Part shown: piece by piece, positions 47,575 through 63,200 of the stretch
How the letters are laid out: every line of letters begins with the position of its first letter
Position numbering within the stretch: the stretch's first letter is position 1
From: Ooceraea biroi
Lineage: Eukaryota; Arthropoda; Insecta; Hymenoptera; Formicidae
DNA length: 64,000 bases
Reading direction: 5' to 3'
Assembly (NCBI RefSeq): GCF_003672135.1
Contig: NC_039506.1
Coordinates: forward strand, 24,026,497-24,090,496
Notes under the pieces: generated by a model
Told to the model about the DNA's origin: nothing
The model's database searches: none
The model's input: only the letters and a program-made list of their open reading frames with translations
Made by a program: the position numbers and the translations under genes

Positions 47575-50500
47575 GTATTTCATTTTATCGTTAAAGCGAT
47601 ACGGTTAATTAGTTAATAAAACACGATCGGTTGAAACAGTTGCTTCACGAGTGTTTTAATGCATTATTTCCTGTGTAACTCTATACTGGAAAGTATTTCT
47701 CCCTCTTTCGGTCTGTACATCCCTCCGATATAACATACATTAATTACAAAATAATTTAATTACATTAAACAGTATCATTATCAATATGCTTCTAATGAAT
47801 TGCGAAATCGCGTTTAATCCACTGCTCGCTGTGAAACTCTACCAATAATCTGTAAATCCATGTGCAGTGAATATCGCACATGTCACGTCTATTTCGAAAA
47901 TCCCTCCTCCGCTCCTCTATGCGGTTTCGTTTGTGAGATAAAATTATTCGCTGTTCCTCGCGGGTGCAAAAATTATCTGCGCGATCATAACGATACATTA
48001 GAAGAAGATTTGTCGGTGCGGGGAAGTGGGAAAGAAAATTCCGATCGGAAGAAAATTGCGTGCGCGCGTGACGCCAAGGTTTGTTGCACGAGGGTTGCTA
48101 GCGTCCCTCCCGGGACTGCATCACCATTTTTATAGCGTTTTGGCGGACATAAATGAATTTGCTCCGTTCCTCTGGGCTCCGCGCGACGACCTGATCCCGA
48201 TCTAAATATTATGCGCATAATAGAGCACCCTATAACCGGGCTGAGGCCAGGCCCGAGTAACACGGTAATAAATTGACTCGGTGCATCGGAACATGCGCTA
48301 TCCTGTATTGTACGTAATCCAATCAGAATGCATCGTAAGCGGCACCGTGAGCGACGTTACGCGCTCGTCCGCGCCCGTCTTGCTGTTTGTGCACCGTTTT
48401 ATGCACCGTGGAGCACCAATCGCGGCATGTGCACACGTGTCCCCGAATATAGTTCACACTGATAGTTGTTACATTACAGAGAGCTAAAGAGATATATATC
48501 TCTTATATATCTCTCGCTCACAATGCGAGAGCGTGAGAGCACGCGTGTATGAGATTACTCGAGATTGTCGCTGATTTTGCGGTTCAATGTTGCGTGTTGG
48601 GAATTCCATTGGTACGTCTAATCGAGCGCAAAATTGGGGAGAACTTAGCGTAAAGTGTCACGCGATGTTCGATCAAAGTGATCGGTGAGAAGAAATAGTT
48701 CGAGAAGAGAGAGAGACGGAGAGATTCTCTGGAATTATTGACCGCGCGTTCTCTCACCTCGCGAGAATTCGCATTTCCGCAGGCTGCTTTTGGCAGTCCA
48801 CCCTCATTCCGCCGTCGGCCCTCGTGGGACGCGTTGCAGGAACCCGGAAAAAGAAACAGCCGGCTGATGGCTTCTGCTAATTTACGGTTCCATTAATCAC
48901 ATTCGCCACCTCCATTCTGCTGTCGCTAATTTCGCACGGCGGCGCGACCGCCCGGCAATTTTTCATCTACCAAGACTAAGGTCCTGGCCCTGGCGAGACG
49001 AGAGGGGAACGAGTGAGAGGAAGAGGAAGCTGCATCCGGAAAGAAAGAAGGGTTCCTCTTAATTCCCTATGGAATTCACGTACATATGGCTGGCTTTGCG
49101 TCGGCGCTTCGTCTCTCAGTTCGCATACATATGTGCGGGGATGTTAAAACTTAAATAGAGGATCGATACTTTTCATCGTACTTTTCGTTGTCCCGCCAGT
49201 CGTATACTGTACGTTACGAATATCAATGATATAGGCTACTAGTAATCTTTTTAAGAATATCGACATAATGAACCAGCAATAATATAATAATTTAATTGAT
49301 GCTTTAATGCTCAACATAGGCGAGCGCAGTGCAAGGGGATGATGAGACGTCGTTGCGTGCAACCGGCAATCTTTTGAATCTCCGGTCGAGGCGATAATAC
49401 GGGATACTGATTATAATATATGATTCGGGATAAGTCCCCAGGATATACAAAATAAAGCGAGAACGATGTTGCCGCTCCCTGATTGCCTTTCCGTACGCGG
49501 CTCATATACGCGTCATGTTTCTTCGTTGTATGGCGAATCTCTCATATACACGTTCCCGAAAATGACCCGCGTACGTCAACGAATTCCGGGGGTAGGCGCG
49601 CGTGTAATCCCAACGCAATTTGGTCGGGAGCTGTAGGTCGAATCGAGAAAGATGACGCGCGATGTGCGGCGGATGAGAATTCGTTTTCTCATGTTTTTCC
49701 GACTCCTCCATCATCGTCGACGGACGTATTGCGCGCGCTAATTCGAGGGAAGTCGTTCGCCCAGTAAAGGGGAACTTGAGGTAGCCTTCTTCCTCTATTG
49801 CGAGCTCCATTTGTTAACAGTGCTCAAGTAACGATTATATCCGTCCGGACGTAGATCGAGCGATGAGTTCTTTGTCTTGTCGCTGTGGATTTACACGAAT
49901 TATATCATCGCATGACGTTTCACTACTCTCTTCAAATTTCTAACAATCGATGTATAACATAACATCGCGTTGAAAAGGAGATTTATTAAATTCTCGAATT
50001 TTCCGTGACCGCTCCTGGAAGCGTAACGCGTGCAACCGACATCGGAACGAATTTGCGCTAATTATTCGCCCGAGAGGGCGGACTTCCGACGAAATATAAA
50101 GCATCCCAAAACTATTTAAGCCGTAGTTTAATTATCCGTAACGTCGGCGGAATTGTTTTCCGCTTTTGATTCAAGTTGGGCGATTTCAGGAATTTTCCCT
50201 CTGTCACTGAATAATCTGCCCAAGTACTAAGTAAAATCGTGGATAAAAGTGCGTTAGCGGATGTAACTTTGCACCGTAGCGGAGAAAACTTAAAGACTCT
50301 CTGAAACGGAGAAAGAGAAAGAGAAAGAGAGAATAGCTGATCAGCTTTAGTTTCGACGTTCACCGCTGTTTCATCGTGTATCGATTACCTACGTAGTCAG
50401 ACTTCCGGCGATTTTGAAAGCTTGTTCATCACGGTGTACAATTACACCTGCAACATTACTCGATCAAACGGCATCGGGTTGTTCAGTTATCAATTCATAA

Positions 50501-53500
50501 TTAAAGCGCGATGTTGAACATCGCTGTAATCGCGAAATAATTTCTGAACGCGTGAACGGAAGTTTCTGGGCATTCCTGCAATTACGTGTCGGTAGGAACT
50601 TCCTGTTCCATGCAGAGGTGTAGGAAGCTTCGAAGGCCGCCGACGGGGTTCTCCAACGGATCACATAAATCCATCTGACGGATTCATTCGTTTTAAGCGG
50701 GCCCGTAGGTCCGCGAGACGTCCCCGCAATCCATTTAGCTCGCCCACTTCCCGAAATTACAAAGGACGTCGGATGCGACTTTGCGCACGTCGACGAAAAA
50801 GCTGGTCGTCGCGAGAGAATGACGGAAATAGAGGAAGACAGCGAAGGAACGGGGACGGAAGAAATACGTTCCGCCGAAGACGATGCAATAAACATTTCCG
50901 CCGAGCGAGCGCGATCGACGGGATCCGGAATATCGCACGGGGGTGTCGTGGACGCCGTAGTTTCCTCCGTTCCATATAAACGTCTTCGCCGACCACTTCC
51001 ACGATCCTCAATTGGCTTTTTTATCAGTTAGCTTGGCGCACGAGACAAGCCGAGGGATACCAGACGGAACTGGCGGAGTAACCGACTCTTTGGCCGGAAT
51101 CATCGTGGGCGCTCCTCGTTCGCGGCGAGCTGTTTCTTATCGTGGTTCCCTTGGCCGTGAATAGAGGCGCCAGGCCTCAGGCATTCAGATTCCCTGTATT
51201 AGCTGAAGGAATCAAAGGCAATTGCTGAGAAATCCGCCGCCTCGAGGCTGAGTCGGCTCTCCCTTGAATAGATATACCTCCTTTCCTCTCGTCCGCGTTT
51301 CTTCTCTTTCTTCGGCCGTTTTCACCTCTCGCTTGCTCTTCTTCTCTGCTATCTTACCCCCGTCTCGCTTTTTCTGCTCCTGGAGAGCGTTGTTGTCTGT
51401 AAACCACTCCTCTCCCTTGGTGCAGCTCAAGGCCGACGAATTTAAGGTACAGGAAGTTCTCTGGGGAGTGAGAGATGCTGGCTTCGGTCAATCTTCGCTC
51501 TTTCCTTCGTGTCGCGATCGTTTGCTCGGAGATTTTACGTCAAAAAATCGTATGCTGATTTCCCAAGCTTCCCTTAATGGTTTCCTTCTTCTTAATGCGA
51601 AAATAGCTTGCACCGGGTTTGCATCAATGTTCCCGATAGACCTGACCTGAATGTCGATGACATGAAGGAGAGAACGGTTCTTTAATTAATCTCTTTCGAA
51701 ATAACAAATTAAAATTCCGATAACGACCGGAGAGTCAAGATTCAAACGGGACTCAAACGTACGTTCTTTTAACCGTGGAAACACAAAATGTGATGGCGTT
51801 TTCAATACAATTCGATGTAATTAAAAGTAACAATCAGCAAATCTTTGGAGAAATATTTGATACGAATATGTATAATCATACACATAACTTATGGCAATAT
51901 CGATATCGATTAATAGTTAATTAATGTAATAGCTGCATCTGTGCATCACGATCTTTCTTACTTGAATGCAAAGTTACGGGTTCGCAACGGTTACACGTTT
52001 CCGACAGAATCTTTTCCACCGGTAATAAACCTGATTGTCGCCGTTTCTTCAGCGCGAGGAATCTGCGAGCGAAACGATAAACGACAGTACACGCCAGAAG
52101 AAGAATCTCTCCTTCTCGCGGTCGTGTGCACGTTCCTTAACTATTTCGCACCAGCATTGTCTTCGCGGGCGATTAACCTGATAATTCCGGCGAGAGCGCA
52201 ATTCCGCGGCGCACGGAATTTCGGTAGTCGACTATGCGAGAGATCCTCCGCTCTCCGAGTTAAAGAGGAGAGCCGGAGGGCTTGAGGTCGAAGGCTATCG
52301 CGATCTCTCGAGCATCGGCCCTTGGGCCCAGCGCGCAACTATCTCTGGTTTACACGCTGAAACCTATTAACGGGCGCATCTCTCCTCCGGGCTAAGCATC
52401 TTGGATAAGCTGTTTGAACAACCGGGTCACTGGGTTGCATTAATTACTTCTTTAGCCGGAGGAGCGGGAACGGTCGCTCCTCGTTTGCAGGATTTGTTCT
52501 TCCTCTTTAATTTTCCGCGAAAGTCTTTCCGAGCAAACTCTGTCTCTCTTTCTCTTGCTCCTCTTTCTCCATCGTTCTCGCTGCACTCGCAACAACACGC
52601 GCTCAAATTGCGACATTTAAGCCGCTTCAAAGCGAGCCAGGAGCAGCCAGTGAGGTAATTAATATTCGCCATCGGCTGGGCGATGGCGATGGAAGAAGCT
52701 GCATAATTTGGATCCTGCGCGGAATTATTGTTAACAAGCGTGTCGCGGCTGTAATCAGTCGAATTAGCATTTTATTGAGCTATGGTCTGCATTTGTACGC
52801 TGCGCAAAAAAAGTCTGTCGAGAATAAGTAATGATCAGAGCGATGCGTGGATTATCTCGCGATTGTTTCACGCTGTGTTCTTGATTCTGATGTGACAACT
52901 TTTTCCTTAACCATTAGGTTTTTCATTCTTGAGATTACGTGACTATTATTAGCTTTTAATTTTATAAGCATTAATTGGCGATATAAAATGTAAATCCCGG
53001 AAATGCTATGAAATTTTCATGCAAGTAGTTGACTACACGCGGCGCATAAATTATCCTTAACGCAATTTGCAGCTACTTGAGAGGGTTGTGTATGATTAAC
53101 GAGCATCGTTTGAAAGGCAAAATTGGAGAAGTTAAGAAATCACGCAACTTGGTTTGTTTTGCGTTTTTTTTTTTAGGCAGGAAAGCGACACGAAATCGGC
53201 AAAATGTCGCCTGTGCACTACGCGGCGTGATCATGCAACGACCGGAATCGTACCGGTTGTCATATACAAACGAGCCGCGCAGTTCTTGACGTAAAATACG
53301 TTTTTATTCGTCACGGAGAACTGCTGGAAAACAGGGACGAGTGAACACGCGCTGATTTATGCGCACGTGGCAGTGACACTGTAGGATAACGCCATCGCTA
53401 TTCTAATTAGCTCTCTCCAGTTGCAAAAATTAAATATCTAAATGTTGCAATATATTTTATTTATACCCTTTTTTGCAAACAGGATAGATTGTGCAATCGT

Positions 53501-56500
53501 ATCCAATCATATCAATTGCTGTTTTGGCCAATATATCCCGCATCGCGATAATCCACCATGTGATTCCCGATTCTTTCGTGTCGCAAAACTTTAAATCTTG
53601 TATATGATTTAAATCTAGACATTGCAGCATTATTTCAAGCATTCGCATCTCTTTCTAGATATTCCGCGAGAGAGAAAGGAATAATCTACGTGTCACGATT
53701 TACTTAACGCAGCACTATCCAAAATATCACATCGATCATCGAAGACCGAAGTTGATCTAGTTTATATCAATTAACTTAAATCTCTCTCTCACGTTTAGTA
53801 TCGCAAGCTGTCTGAAACGAACATTTCATAATGTTACTGTTACGATGCGAAGGAATTAATCAAACAGCGGCCAGGAAATTTCTTCTTCGGGGGAAAGTCA
53901 ATACTGCCGGGTTCGTTCGGTTTTCGTCGTCGACCGAGTTTGTTCCGGCCAGAGGGTGAAGGCGAGCCAAGGATGAACGGAGAGTTTTATTGTGAGCACA
54001 ACGGAAAGGCGCACAGCGTAGTTAGGTGGCTGAATGACACAGCGGATTCTCCGGGTCCTCAGACACACTCCGAGGCGCTCTCCCGCATAAGGATGCTTCC
54101 CTTGGCACATCGACCACTGTGATAACTTCTCGTGGAAATATCTTGTTTTCCGTTCGTTCCTCTCTCGCCAGCCACGTAAGCCGAAATTGGCGTGGGGGAG
54201 GTTCGGGGGTTGGAATCACGCTTTAATTAAAAAGCACTCGTGTCTACGCTAGAAGACTACACGAGGAGAGTGCTTTGCGCGCTTGTTGGAATCCTTCCGC
54301 CCCTTGTCGATCGTCCTCGGCGTCTCTCATGGTCACAATTTTGAATCACAGAGTCAGCCGAGCGGCCGCCCGCCTCAGGTGTGTCTTGTGCTAATCAGCT
54401 TAGAGATGTCGTTATTATTGTCGTTGTACTTCCACTGCTAATTACTACGTTTCCTTCGTTAAGACTGCTGGAGAAGTTCCGCGATAAGACCTCTCTGTAC
54501 TTCGAAATAAATTCTTTGTTTGAAAGTGTTACACGAGAATTCAGTATGTTTCATGATATCTTGCTTTAATAAGTAAAATTAATTTCTGCCTAAAATAAGA
54601 GTGATGATATGAGTGCTATAAATCGTAAAATATTTTTATCGCTATATGGATCGTTAATTGTTTCTCTGAAAACTTTGATGTCGACTGGTATACTATATTG
54701 GTATACTATATCGCAGCACAAGTTTGCTCGCTAGGAAGGATATTAGAAATGTAATCTATCTGATCTGGCTCGTTAGATAAGACGTTCGCATACGGGGTAT
54801 TAGCGGTTCATCCCGGTATCGCTTCGCTCACAATTCGCGCGACTTCGTTCACATTTCCAGCGATCCCTTTTCAAAATCTCCTTTCAGTACTGGCCAACTT
54901 CAGTTAGCCTGAAAAATCCGCGCGCCATTATCCGGGTCGAGTAAGACAGCCGCTTCAAAATCCCGTTACAAATCGCTGCACTCCATCCGCGAAGATTCAA
55001 TTGACGATATTACGGGATCGCTTTGTCGTGTTCGTCCACTGAGGCTCCGAATCCGGTTAATAAAAAGTCGCCGAAAAGATACGGGATATTTGTCAAGAAC
55101 GTGAACGGGTAATCTAATGTTACTTACAAAGAAGCGAATATTACTTTGCCGATTCTCCCGTGAAAACTCATTTTGTCTCCGTGATTGGTATCGTTCGAAA
55201 AACTGCGAAATATGTGAGTGCATATTTGAGATACTTGCATAGAGGAATGCAGTTGAATCATTTTACATTCCCAAATAATTAATAACTCGATTAATCACAA
55301 TTCATTATTAAATGTGTTATTTGCGATCGATCTTATTAATGATCGATTAGTCGTTGTAAAGCAAACGATTTTTTATGTAAGTATGTTACAATCAGTCGTA
55401 ACGTCTAAAAGAAGATAAAATCAGATTCAGAATTAGCGAACTGCTGACCGAAATTCCGTTTCGCGTTCGCGATGTCCATTAAGATAAGTTTCGCTATTTT
55501 AAGCACCGGGTCAGTAGATCGATGATTGATGACGGCTCGTAATAGGTGCGATGTTGCGCGATAAATGAACCAATTTCCCAAAGACTTAACCCGTCTCAAT
55601 ATTGGCAGTTTCCAAGGCGCACGTAGCAAGACTCCCCCTTCACCGCCGACTATCCGGGATCACTTCGGGAGCCAAGCACCGGGAGAGATAGGTGGTTGTC
55701 GATGCCAGCAGTGGATTTTCTAGATGAAAAAATTGTCTCCACCTTATCCTGAAATATATAAATCGCTTGCCGTGCACTTTGTCGGCATATCCAATATTTC
55801 CCCGATACCATCCTCGGTTGACGAACGTACCTGAATCGCCGAGTGGAAGTTATTTATAACGCGAGTTAACGCAAGTCCCCTACGTCACCCCGTCTTATGC
55901 ACGTGAACGCGACGAGCGGACGGATTCCGCTTCGTCACTGGTGCACGCGATGCACCATCTTCGTCCATCAATGTCCATCCGGTCACGTTTCCGCATCGTT
56001 TTATATAATATAATTTTTTATGTCTCTCGGCGTGTCAGCTCGGTTTAATTTTCAGATATTTTAGCAGCCAGACGAAACGCAATAGGTTCGATTTCGAAAA
56101 AAAGAAATCGCTGTTTTCACACGAGACTCGCGCAAAAATTGCAGCTCCCGCCAATTACGTGCCATCTGATAAAATTTTGCGTTATCACCGATAGCGAATC
56201 GCGTGAATGACCACGCGACGGAATTGTTTCAATTACCGTTGCGGTCCACATTTTTATCACATCACGTCGAGCGCTCGGCCGGCCGTCCCGGCCGTGCCGC
56301 GCGCGCACGCGAAATTGTAATTCCCCTTTCGCGATGCGCAAAACAGGAAGTTTGCCGTACAAATTTGTCCTTTCGCAAATGCATCCGTTTTCACGCTGTG
56401 TATCATTCACGTGCGCTGTGTACACTCGCGTCCCGCTCTGTGTCCACACTCACATGGGAAATTCGCGCAAATGTGTCGCGCGTACACAGCCGAAAGCGGC

Positions 56501-59500
56501 CGGCGCGGGCTAAATTAGACTGCTTGTTCATTGACAGGCTCATCCGCACTTCCGGTATAACTCTCGCTACTACTAATTAATGCTTATGTACGCTCGCATC
56601 CGAGAGGCGTCATCGCGGGCTCGATAATTCGGCTAATTTGCTGATTATACGGGCCAGCTTTGATATTGGTGCCCATCCGTTAATTCTCGCTTGGCGCTTC
56701 TTCCACCCCCAAAAAAAAGAGGAAAAAAGGGAATATATTTCATGGGGACAATTAAATTTAAAAATGCAACGTTATACCCAGGCACTATACCCAGATAGCG
56801 GGAATTTAATAATTTTATTGGAAAAAATAGGACAAATGACGTATTAATCGGGAAGCTTCGGCCGCGGAGCGGAATTAACAAGAATCACGAGAAGGTAACG
56901 TACGCAATGAAATTAATTCCGTTTCATATAATTCCGCATTCGTTGAATAATTATATATCCGCGTATTCCAATTGCACAGCAGCTCGGTCCGCAGCTTTCA
57001 TCCTCCCTTCAACTCGAAACTCGAACGAAGTCGCGTAATAATCCCCCTTTGCAATTTCCATCGGTCAGCTTTTCCGCTTCTGATCGTTTTGCTACTCCAA
57101 CCGGACGAGTGTCCACGAGAGCGGGGATTAGATCCCATCCGGAAGATGGAGTACCGCCGTGTCCCACTTTTCCGGAGACTTCTCCCTTTCCCTGAAATGT
57201 CGCGGAATGATATTTTCCGTCTCGCGAAAGGGACACAGGGAATACACCGCGCGCCCTTCGCGGATGCATCCCCTGCTTCGTATCGCCAAGATTTCTTTGA
57301 TGTCGCTCTCCCCCATCATGCGGTACATACGGTATCCGCCAAGTCGGGAATAAACGAGAATTGTCAGCGAAACAGGGTACAAGTTTCTCTCAAGTCTCTC
57401 GTACTCGATCGCGAAATGCACCATTAAAGATTTCCGTTTCGGGGGTCTCGCCGTCTGGGATCTCGTCTCGTCTCTCGCTTCTCGTCTGCGCGATGTTGCG
57501 CGCCGCAAGTTTTTGACAGACACTGCTTATCGGATAGTGTCGTGTTACATTACGCGCGCGTGCACCGGTACTTAGCGTGACGACTGGTTGGACCAAAACG
57601 TGGGGGCCGATTATATCCCGCGGATGTCAGTGCGCCATTCTTAAAACGCAATAATTAATTAGCAATCCGAGCACGTGCGGATTCGGTGTGCAGCGAAACT
57701 GCGCGCATTTGATATACACCGCGTCCCGGCAAGTTTCGAGGAACGTTATTATATCAGCGCGCGGATAATTATTCATGTTGATGTAACATCGCGGTGCAGC
57801 GTTCGTGTCTGCCGGTAGTTACCGTAATCCGCGCCCTTCCCCACCTCTTCTTGCTCTCGAGAGGAGAAAGCGCGCAGATTGAAAATCCGAAACGTGTCCT
57901 CTTTATTATCAGCGGGACGTGGAGGAGGCAAGGGTTCAAGGACGAGGGGGATGTGATCCGTCTCGAGGGGTTGAACGGGGCACGCTCGATAAACGTCGCG
58001 CCTTCTTATTTACCGCACGCTTCAGGCGACGTCTATTAACCGCGTTTGTGTGCTCGCATCGCGAAATAAATTAGATTTCGAGTGCCGGATAAACTGCCGT
58101 GGTACCGACGACGGAATTTATGGCCGCGAGCCTTAAAGGTGCCACGTTCTACATTATTAATGACCGGTTTGTGTTTAATGCGCGTCGGCCGCGCTCCTGC
58201 ACGTACTCTTTATAGCGTGACCGTGTCGCGATCAAAGATGAAAATACTATTGCCTGACCATTGATCGGCTCTGGTCGGCTTTTGACGCGAGACCAGGATG
58301 TCACGCTCCGGCGTCGTGCAGATTTTTTTTGTTTTTCAATATGGATAATTTTCATCCCGCGGAAAGGAAATATTTTTCAAAGGAATTCCGTGTGTGCCGC
58401 GCGTTTGCAGGTTTTATTAAAAAATTTTTATAATATTTTAAACGAGCGAAACGCCACAGCGAATGATTGAAGTCCAGAGAAGTAAACTTGTAACTCTCTG
58501 CAAAACTGCATAATTTTTTATATTACTCCAAAAATATAAATCACTTAAATGATAGTGATTGTTGATCATACGCGAAAATATCGCCGCGAAATTCACTCAG
58601 AACACTGTGTTTTCGACTTGGAGATACCTGCTGCCCAGCCATCGATTTCGCCGTTGAGTGCAACGATTCGTCCGTGATGAAACGGCAGCTCAGACATCCT
58701 AATTAGAGCTGCGGGTCCTCAACCATGAACCAAACTCACGTGTGCCAGACTACAGATATCGGTACACCGACCGCGGCTGCGGAATTAAAATCCGCGGCGC
58801 ACTAATTAACGTAGATCGGACGTAATTACCGATGACGAGGCCCGAGTATCATTCTTGGATGTTTCGTGTCTCGAGTGTTTCGCGAAAGAGAATAGCCAGG
58901 AGGGGAGAGGGGGTATCCGTATATGCATATCTCGATTTCACATTCATTTCACGTTACCTCGCGCTGTCTTGCACGATATGGACGAAAATTCTAAAAAACG
59001 CTCGACACCGAATAATTCCACGGGCCGAAACATTAAACTACTCGTGCGGGACCGGATGAAGACGTACTGTCGTACCAAGTACATTTGTCAAATTCTATTT
59101 GGTCTCCGCAAAGTCATTACTTTGTATCTCGTTCCTTGCGCGAAAGTACACGATGAAAATGCGACGACGTGATATCTGATAGAGTCGATAAAATAGAATG
59201 AAATACAATGCAGGAACTCGGTGGATCCACGTGGCGGCGGTGGAACACGGTAGAACGAAAGCTTGGCGTGTACCCTTCTATAAATATACGCGATGTTGAA
59301 TATGAAAAGGGAGATAAAAGTGAAGGTACGCTGCTTCCTACTGTGAAAGTCAAATTGCAGAGGGATATTTTCCGGAACTCCCGAACTCCCGGTCTCTCGA
59401 ATAGTCTGTTAGAATCTTGGAGCATCGGCGTATATAAAGCACATATCCTCGGTGAATTTCGCGCAAAGCGCGAGTCGCGTTAACTTCTCGTTTGAGTTGC

Positions 59501-60196
59501 ACGCTTCGCGCGGCATACGTGCTGATTACTTTCATGGAGAAGTGCTCGGTACAGCATCATCATCCCAGCTGGTCCTATTAATCTAGATCCACAGCGGTGC
59601 AGCCGTGGTTTGCGCAACGCAGCGATAACGCGAAACGTCGGCTTTCCTGTTATCTATGGTGCCCGACGACCTTACGTTTCTATCACGATATTAATGGGAT
59701 GTTGTTTCTGCCAGTAACGAGAAACCATGAGGCAGGAACGCCTCGGTAAGTAAATATAATTCCCGCTCATGAGACTCGACACATGCGGAGTTTCGTTTCG
59801 GATGATCGGCAGGCGAGATACGTCCCGGTGCCGCATGACTGATGCGTCAAGTTCGCCACATGCAGGTGCTGCACCTAGGTGTGCGCCTGGAGCATGTATC
59901 TGTTGCCGTAAAGCCCTACAGCTGTCGCTGTAAAATAGCGAAGGGCAAAATATGATGTGACAGGAACAAGACATAACGTGTTGAAAACGTAAAAATACAT
60001 AGAAATCGACAAAATTAAAATTAGTAGTAATTTATAATAATTTTCTAGAGTAGATAAAAAATATAAGACAGAAATAAAATAATGCGCACAAATTAGCATT
60101 TAGTGGAAACAAAAGAGTATAAAAATATATAATTTTATATAAAAATTTACCGAGTCGTTGAATTACTGAATCATCCCACGATTATATAAATTTAAT

Positions 60197-60242
60197 AAAT
60201 ACGAGAAAGTTTTAAATAAAAATTTAAAACTTTCTCGTATTT
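60197..60242. repeat. Perfect 21-bp inverted repeat with 4-base loop
   Basis: The left arm 60197-60217 and right arm 60222-60242 are exact complements containing ACGAGAAAGTTTTAAA and TTTAAAACTTTCTCGT. The loop is AAAA. No coding context. Confidence 0.85.
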
Positions 60243-63200
60243 TAATTAATTAACACATTAAATGGTTCGTTTATTTCGTAATGCATCCGACGTTGCCGTG
60301 TGCTATCTAATGGAACCTCCGCGCGAAGTGGTTGGGAAAGGTTGAAATCGTTATTTGTAATATATAGAAGGGAGTTAGGGAGTAGTTCGTGTCGCCTATA
60401 CTGGCACTTCCTGTAAATACGTTTAATCCTATTATCGGCTAACGATTGTGGACGGTCATAGTTGTCTTAACTTGTCTAATTATCGGTGTCCAACTTGTTG
60501 CTCGCAAACTGAGCAGAACAATAGTTGCTCAACAAGGTGCGGCTAGTTATCAAAGTTTACTAGGATCCCACCTTTGAGGGTCCAATTAGTCGGCAAGCTA
60601 TGCAAATTTCAGGTACTTACCTTCCGTGGGTAGCTCTAAGTCCGATCATAACGAATTAGGAAACAACCGGACGTCTGCAAGTGTGCGTAATGTATGGCGA
60701 CAATCTTAGCTGACGTGAGGTGTTGAATATTGCAGCTCGCGCATTGGAAATACATATTTGTTCTGAATTGCAAAAACGACGACGCTGCACAAATAGCATA
60801 ATGAAACGATCTCGGCGACATGATGGCAAACTATGCAGCAGTATCGTAGCAATAAGGTAATATAATTCATTTTAAATAAATATAGAACGGAAATGGACGA
60901 TATGTAATATTTACAAAAAGAAGTCGCAAATCACATCGCCGACAATTATCTGCCTGCCACTTGACTGCCGCTGTCGTAACTTACGTAACTTACGACCGCG
61001 ATTCCCTACGATCGTCGCAAAGCGGTGTCGCCCGCGGCGGTCATCGTCTTCACAGAAGGCGATCCGCAATTATCGGATATTAGCTGCCTTCATTGGCAAT
61101 CTGTAACGATCGGAACGCTTTCATTATACCGGGGAGAATGCGGTTATTTAGGGCGCGTACGCAGAGAGATCTGACTTACGAGCCGGCTCTAATATAGAAA
61201 TAGACAAGACCGATCGCGATCGCTTCCTCGACGCAACGCCTTTCTCGCGCGCGTCTCGCGGGAGGAACGCTCCGGTTTTATCTCGCCTCGGGTGCAAAGC
61301 GATCTCTCGCTTCGCCCGCTTCTCAGCTATACATAGCGCCAATAGCGATATTCTCCCCTCACGTTGATTCATTAGCGTGGACAGTAATTAAGATTGTTAT
61401 AGGCATGCGAGGGAAGCGCGAGAATCTCTCCCCGAGTGTGCCAAGTATAACCGATCGTCCGATTGCGGCTCGATAACGCAGCCAGGACCGGTTGCCGGTG
61501 GATGGTGACGTCGATCGCGATTTATGGTACGCTCGCTGGGATACGCTTGCGTTCGGCCGCGCGATAAATCTCGCTTAAGAAATACGGCGAGCGTGGGATT
61601 TCTCTCTCTCTCAGCTTCTCTCGATTATATTATTAAAAGTACGTGCGCCGATTCCGCGTGGAATCGAGATCGCAAAGTAACAAGACGAAGGTTCCTTCCG
61701 CACGATTTTATCGCTCGCAAATTCGCGACGTCGTTTTAATGCGCGTTACGATTGTTCGCGCACGTAAATGGGGAGTAAGATCGCGTACACGTGCAACGGG
61801 AGAACAGCATTCGTTAATAACGGTATCGTAAATTTTTTAATAGCGTTGCGAGACATTGTGGGCGGCATTTCTCGTGCGAAACGAGATGTTCAAAGATGTT
61901 CGCATAACGAGGCGAGCGATACTACAGGCATAACTGAATTCACGCGGTTGACCCGAGTCAGCCAGGTACCGTCGTGATTGCGCGCGGCGCGACCCTAAAA
62001 GTTAAATTAGATCGCACCCCCACGAGGCAGGAGGACAGAGAGGGATGAAGAATTTGCTCACGTGGACCGCGGAGTGGGTAAAGAAACTCTCGTCGAGTTA
62101 TTACCGCCATAATCTGGCGCACTAAAAGTTCCCGCTGTCCCTTGGGCTACGAAATAAAGCTTCGGTATGAACACGTACACGCCGTAACGTTCGGAACGAT
62201 TCTCGGAGGGTGCATTTACATACATCACTAAGTGTCTTCCCTCCTTTTTGTACTTTCTGCGAGGGGTCTTCCATGACGAGCGTTTGCGTGGTTCCGTTTC
62301 TTAAAATGCATTTTTTCAGCGAAGAAATTCAAGTAACGATGAGCGGTTTTCTGTTTCTTATAACACTATAAAAATCGCTCGTTAATGAAACGGAGATCGG
62401 ACAGTCATGATTAATTAACATGTGGAATGATACTAAGAGCTTGGCTGTAATAATCATTTCCAGCTAACGCAGTGCAATACGACGATTTTAATCGCAGAGG
62501 CGATGAAAGAAATTTTTGCGGGGCGAACGTACATCTGTAATGCGATTCAGTTTGCAGGAGACCAGGGGAAAGGATTAACGATCGTCGGACTGACCGTACT
62601 TCCCGCGCGGGGTAGCTACATTTCCCGGAGTTTCCACAATTACGACGGGCAGGCAGACAGTTAAATGAGAGGATCTTTCCCCGAGCAAAACGGCAGATAA
62701 CCAAAGCGCGAAGTTCGCGGGACAAGAGTTACTAGCAGCGGGGGTCGTCACCGGGGGTCGTTCGTCACTCCACGGAACTTCTTCCCGCTAATGGTCCCGC
62801 GTGGCAGCGTTAAAGGGCGCGGCTCGGCGTCGCTTACGAAACGACATCGTGACGCTCGTAACATCAGCGCGGTTTGCTAATCGAGCAAGAAACGCCTAAT
62901 TACACAGCGGAAATTCTCCGCGATTCACTTTGCATAATAAACATGAAACCGATATATCGAAACATGTTTTTCTGCTTCATTTCGATTAATCTGCACGGTT
63001 AATGAAACGCATTAAGTGCATTGCGATTTAGAAGCAAACTACCTTTACGGTGTTGCAATAGGAAAGAGGCAAAGATTGTTGTGCTTTTCGATGCGACGAT
63101 ATAATTAACAAATTATACGTTAATTATTATTGAATACTTTTTCCTTTGTTTTATTTCTAATTGAAATCCTAGCAGACCGTGCGCGTCGCTCGAATGAAAA

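Noticed and set aside
55655..55700. Resemblance to the internal promoter of 5S rRNA (GATCACTTCGGGAGCCAAGCA followed by GATAGGTGG-like sequence)
   Set aside because: The spacing between the box-A-like and box-C-like parts is far too short, and the rest of the 5S fold is not present.
59431..59439. TATATAAAG, a good TATA-box match on the + strand
   Set aside because: No initiator-like sequence lies 28-34 bases downstream, and no leader exon or donor follows convincingly.
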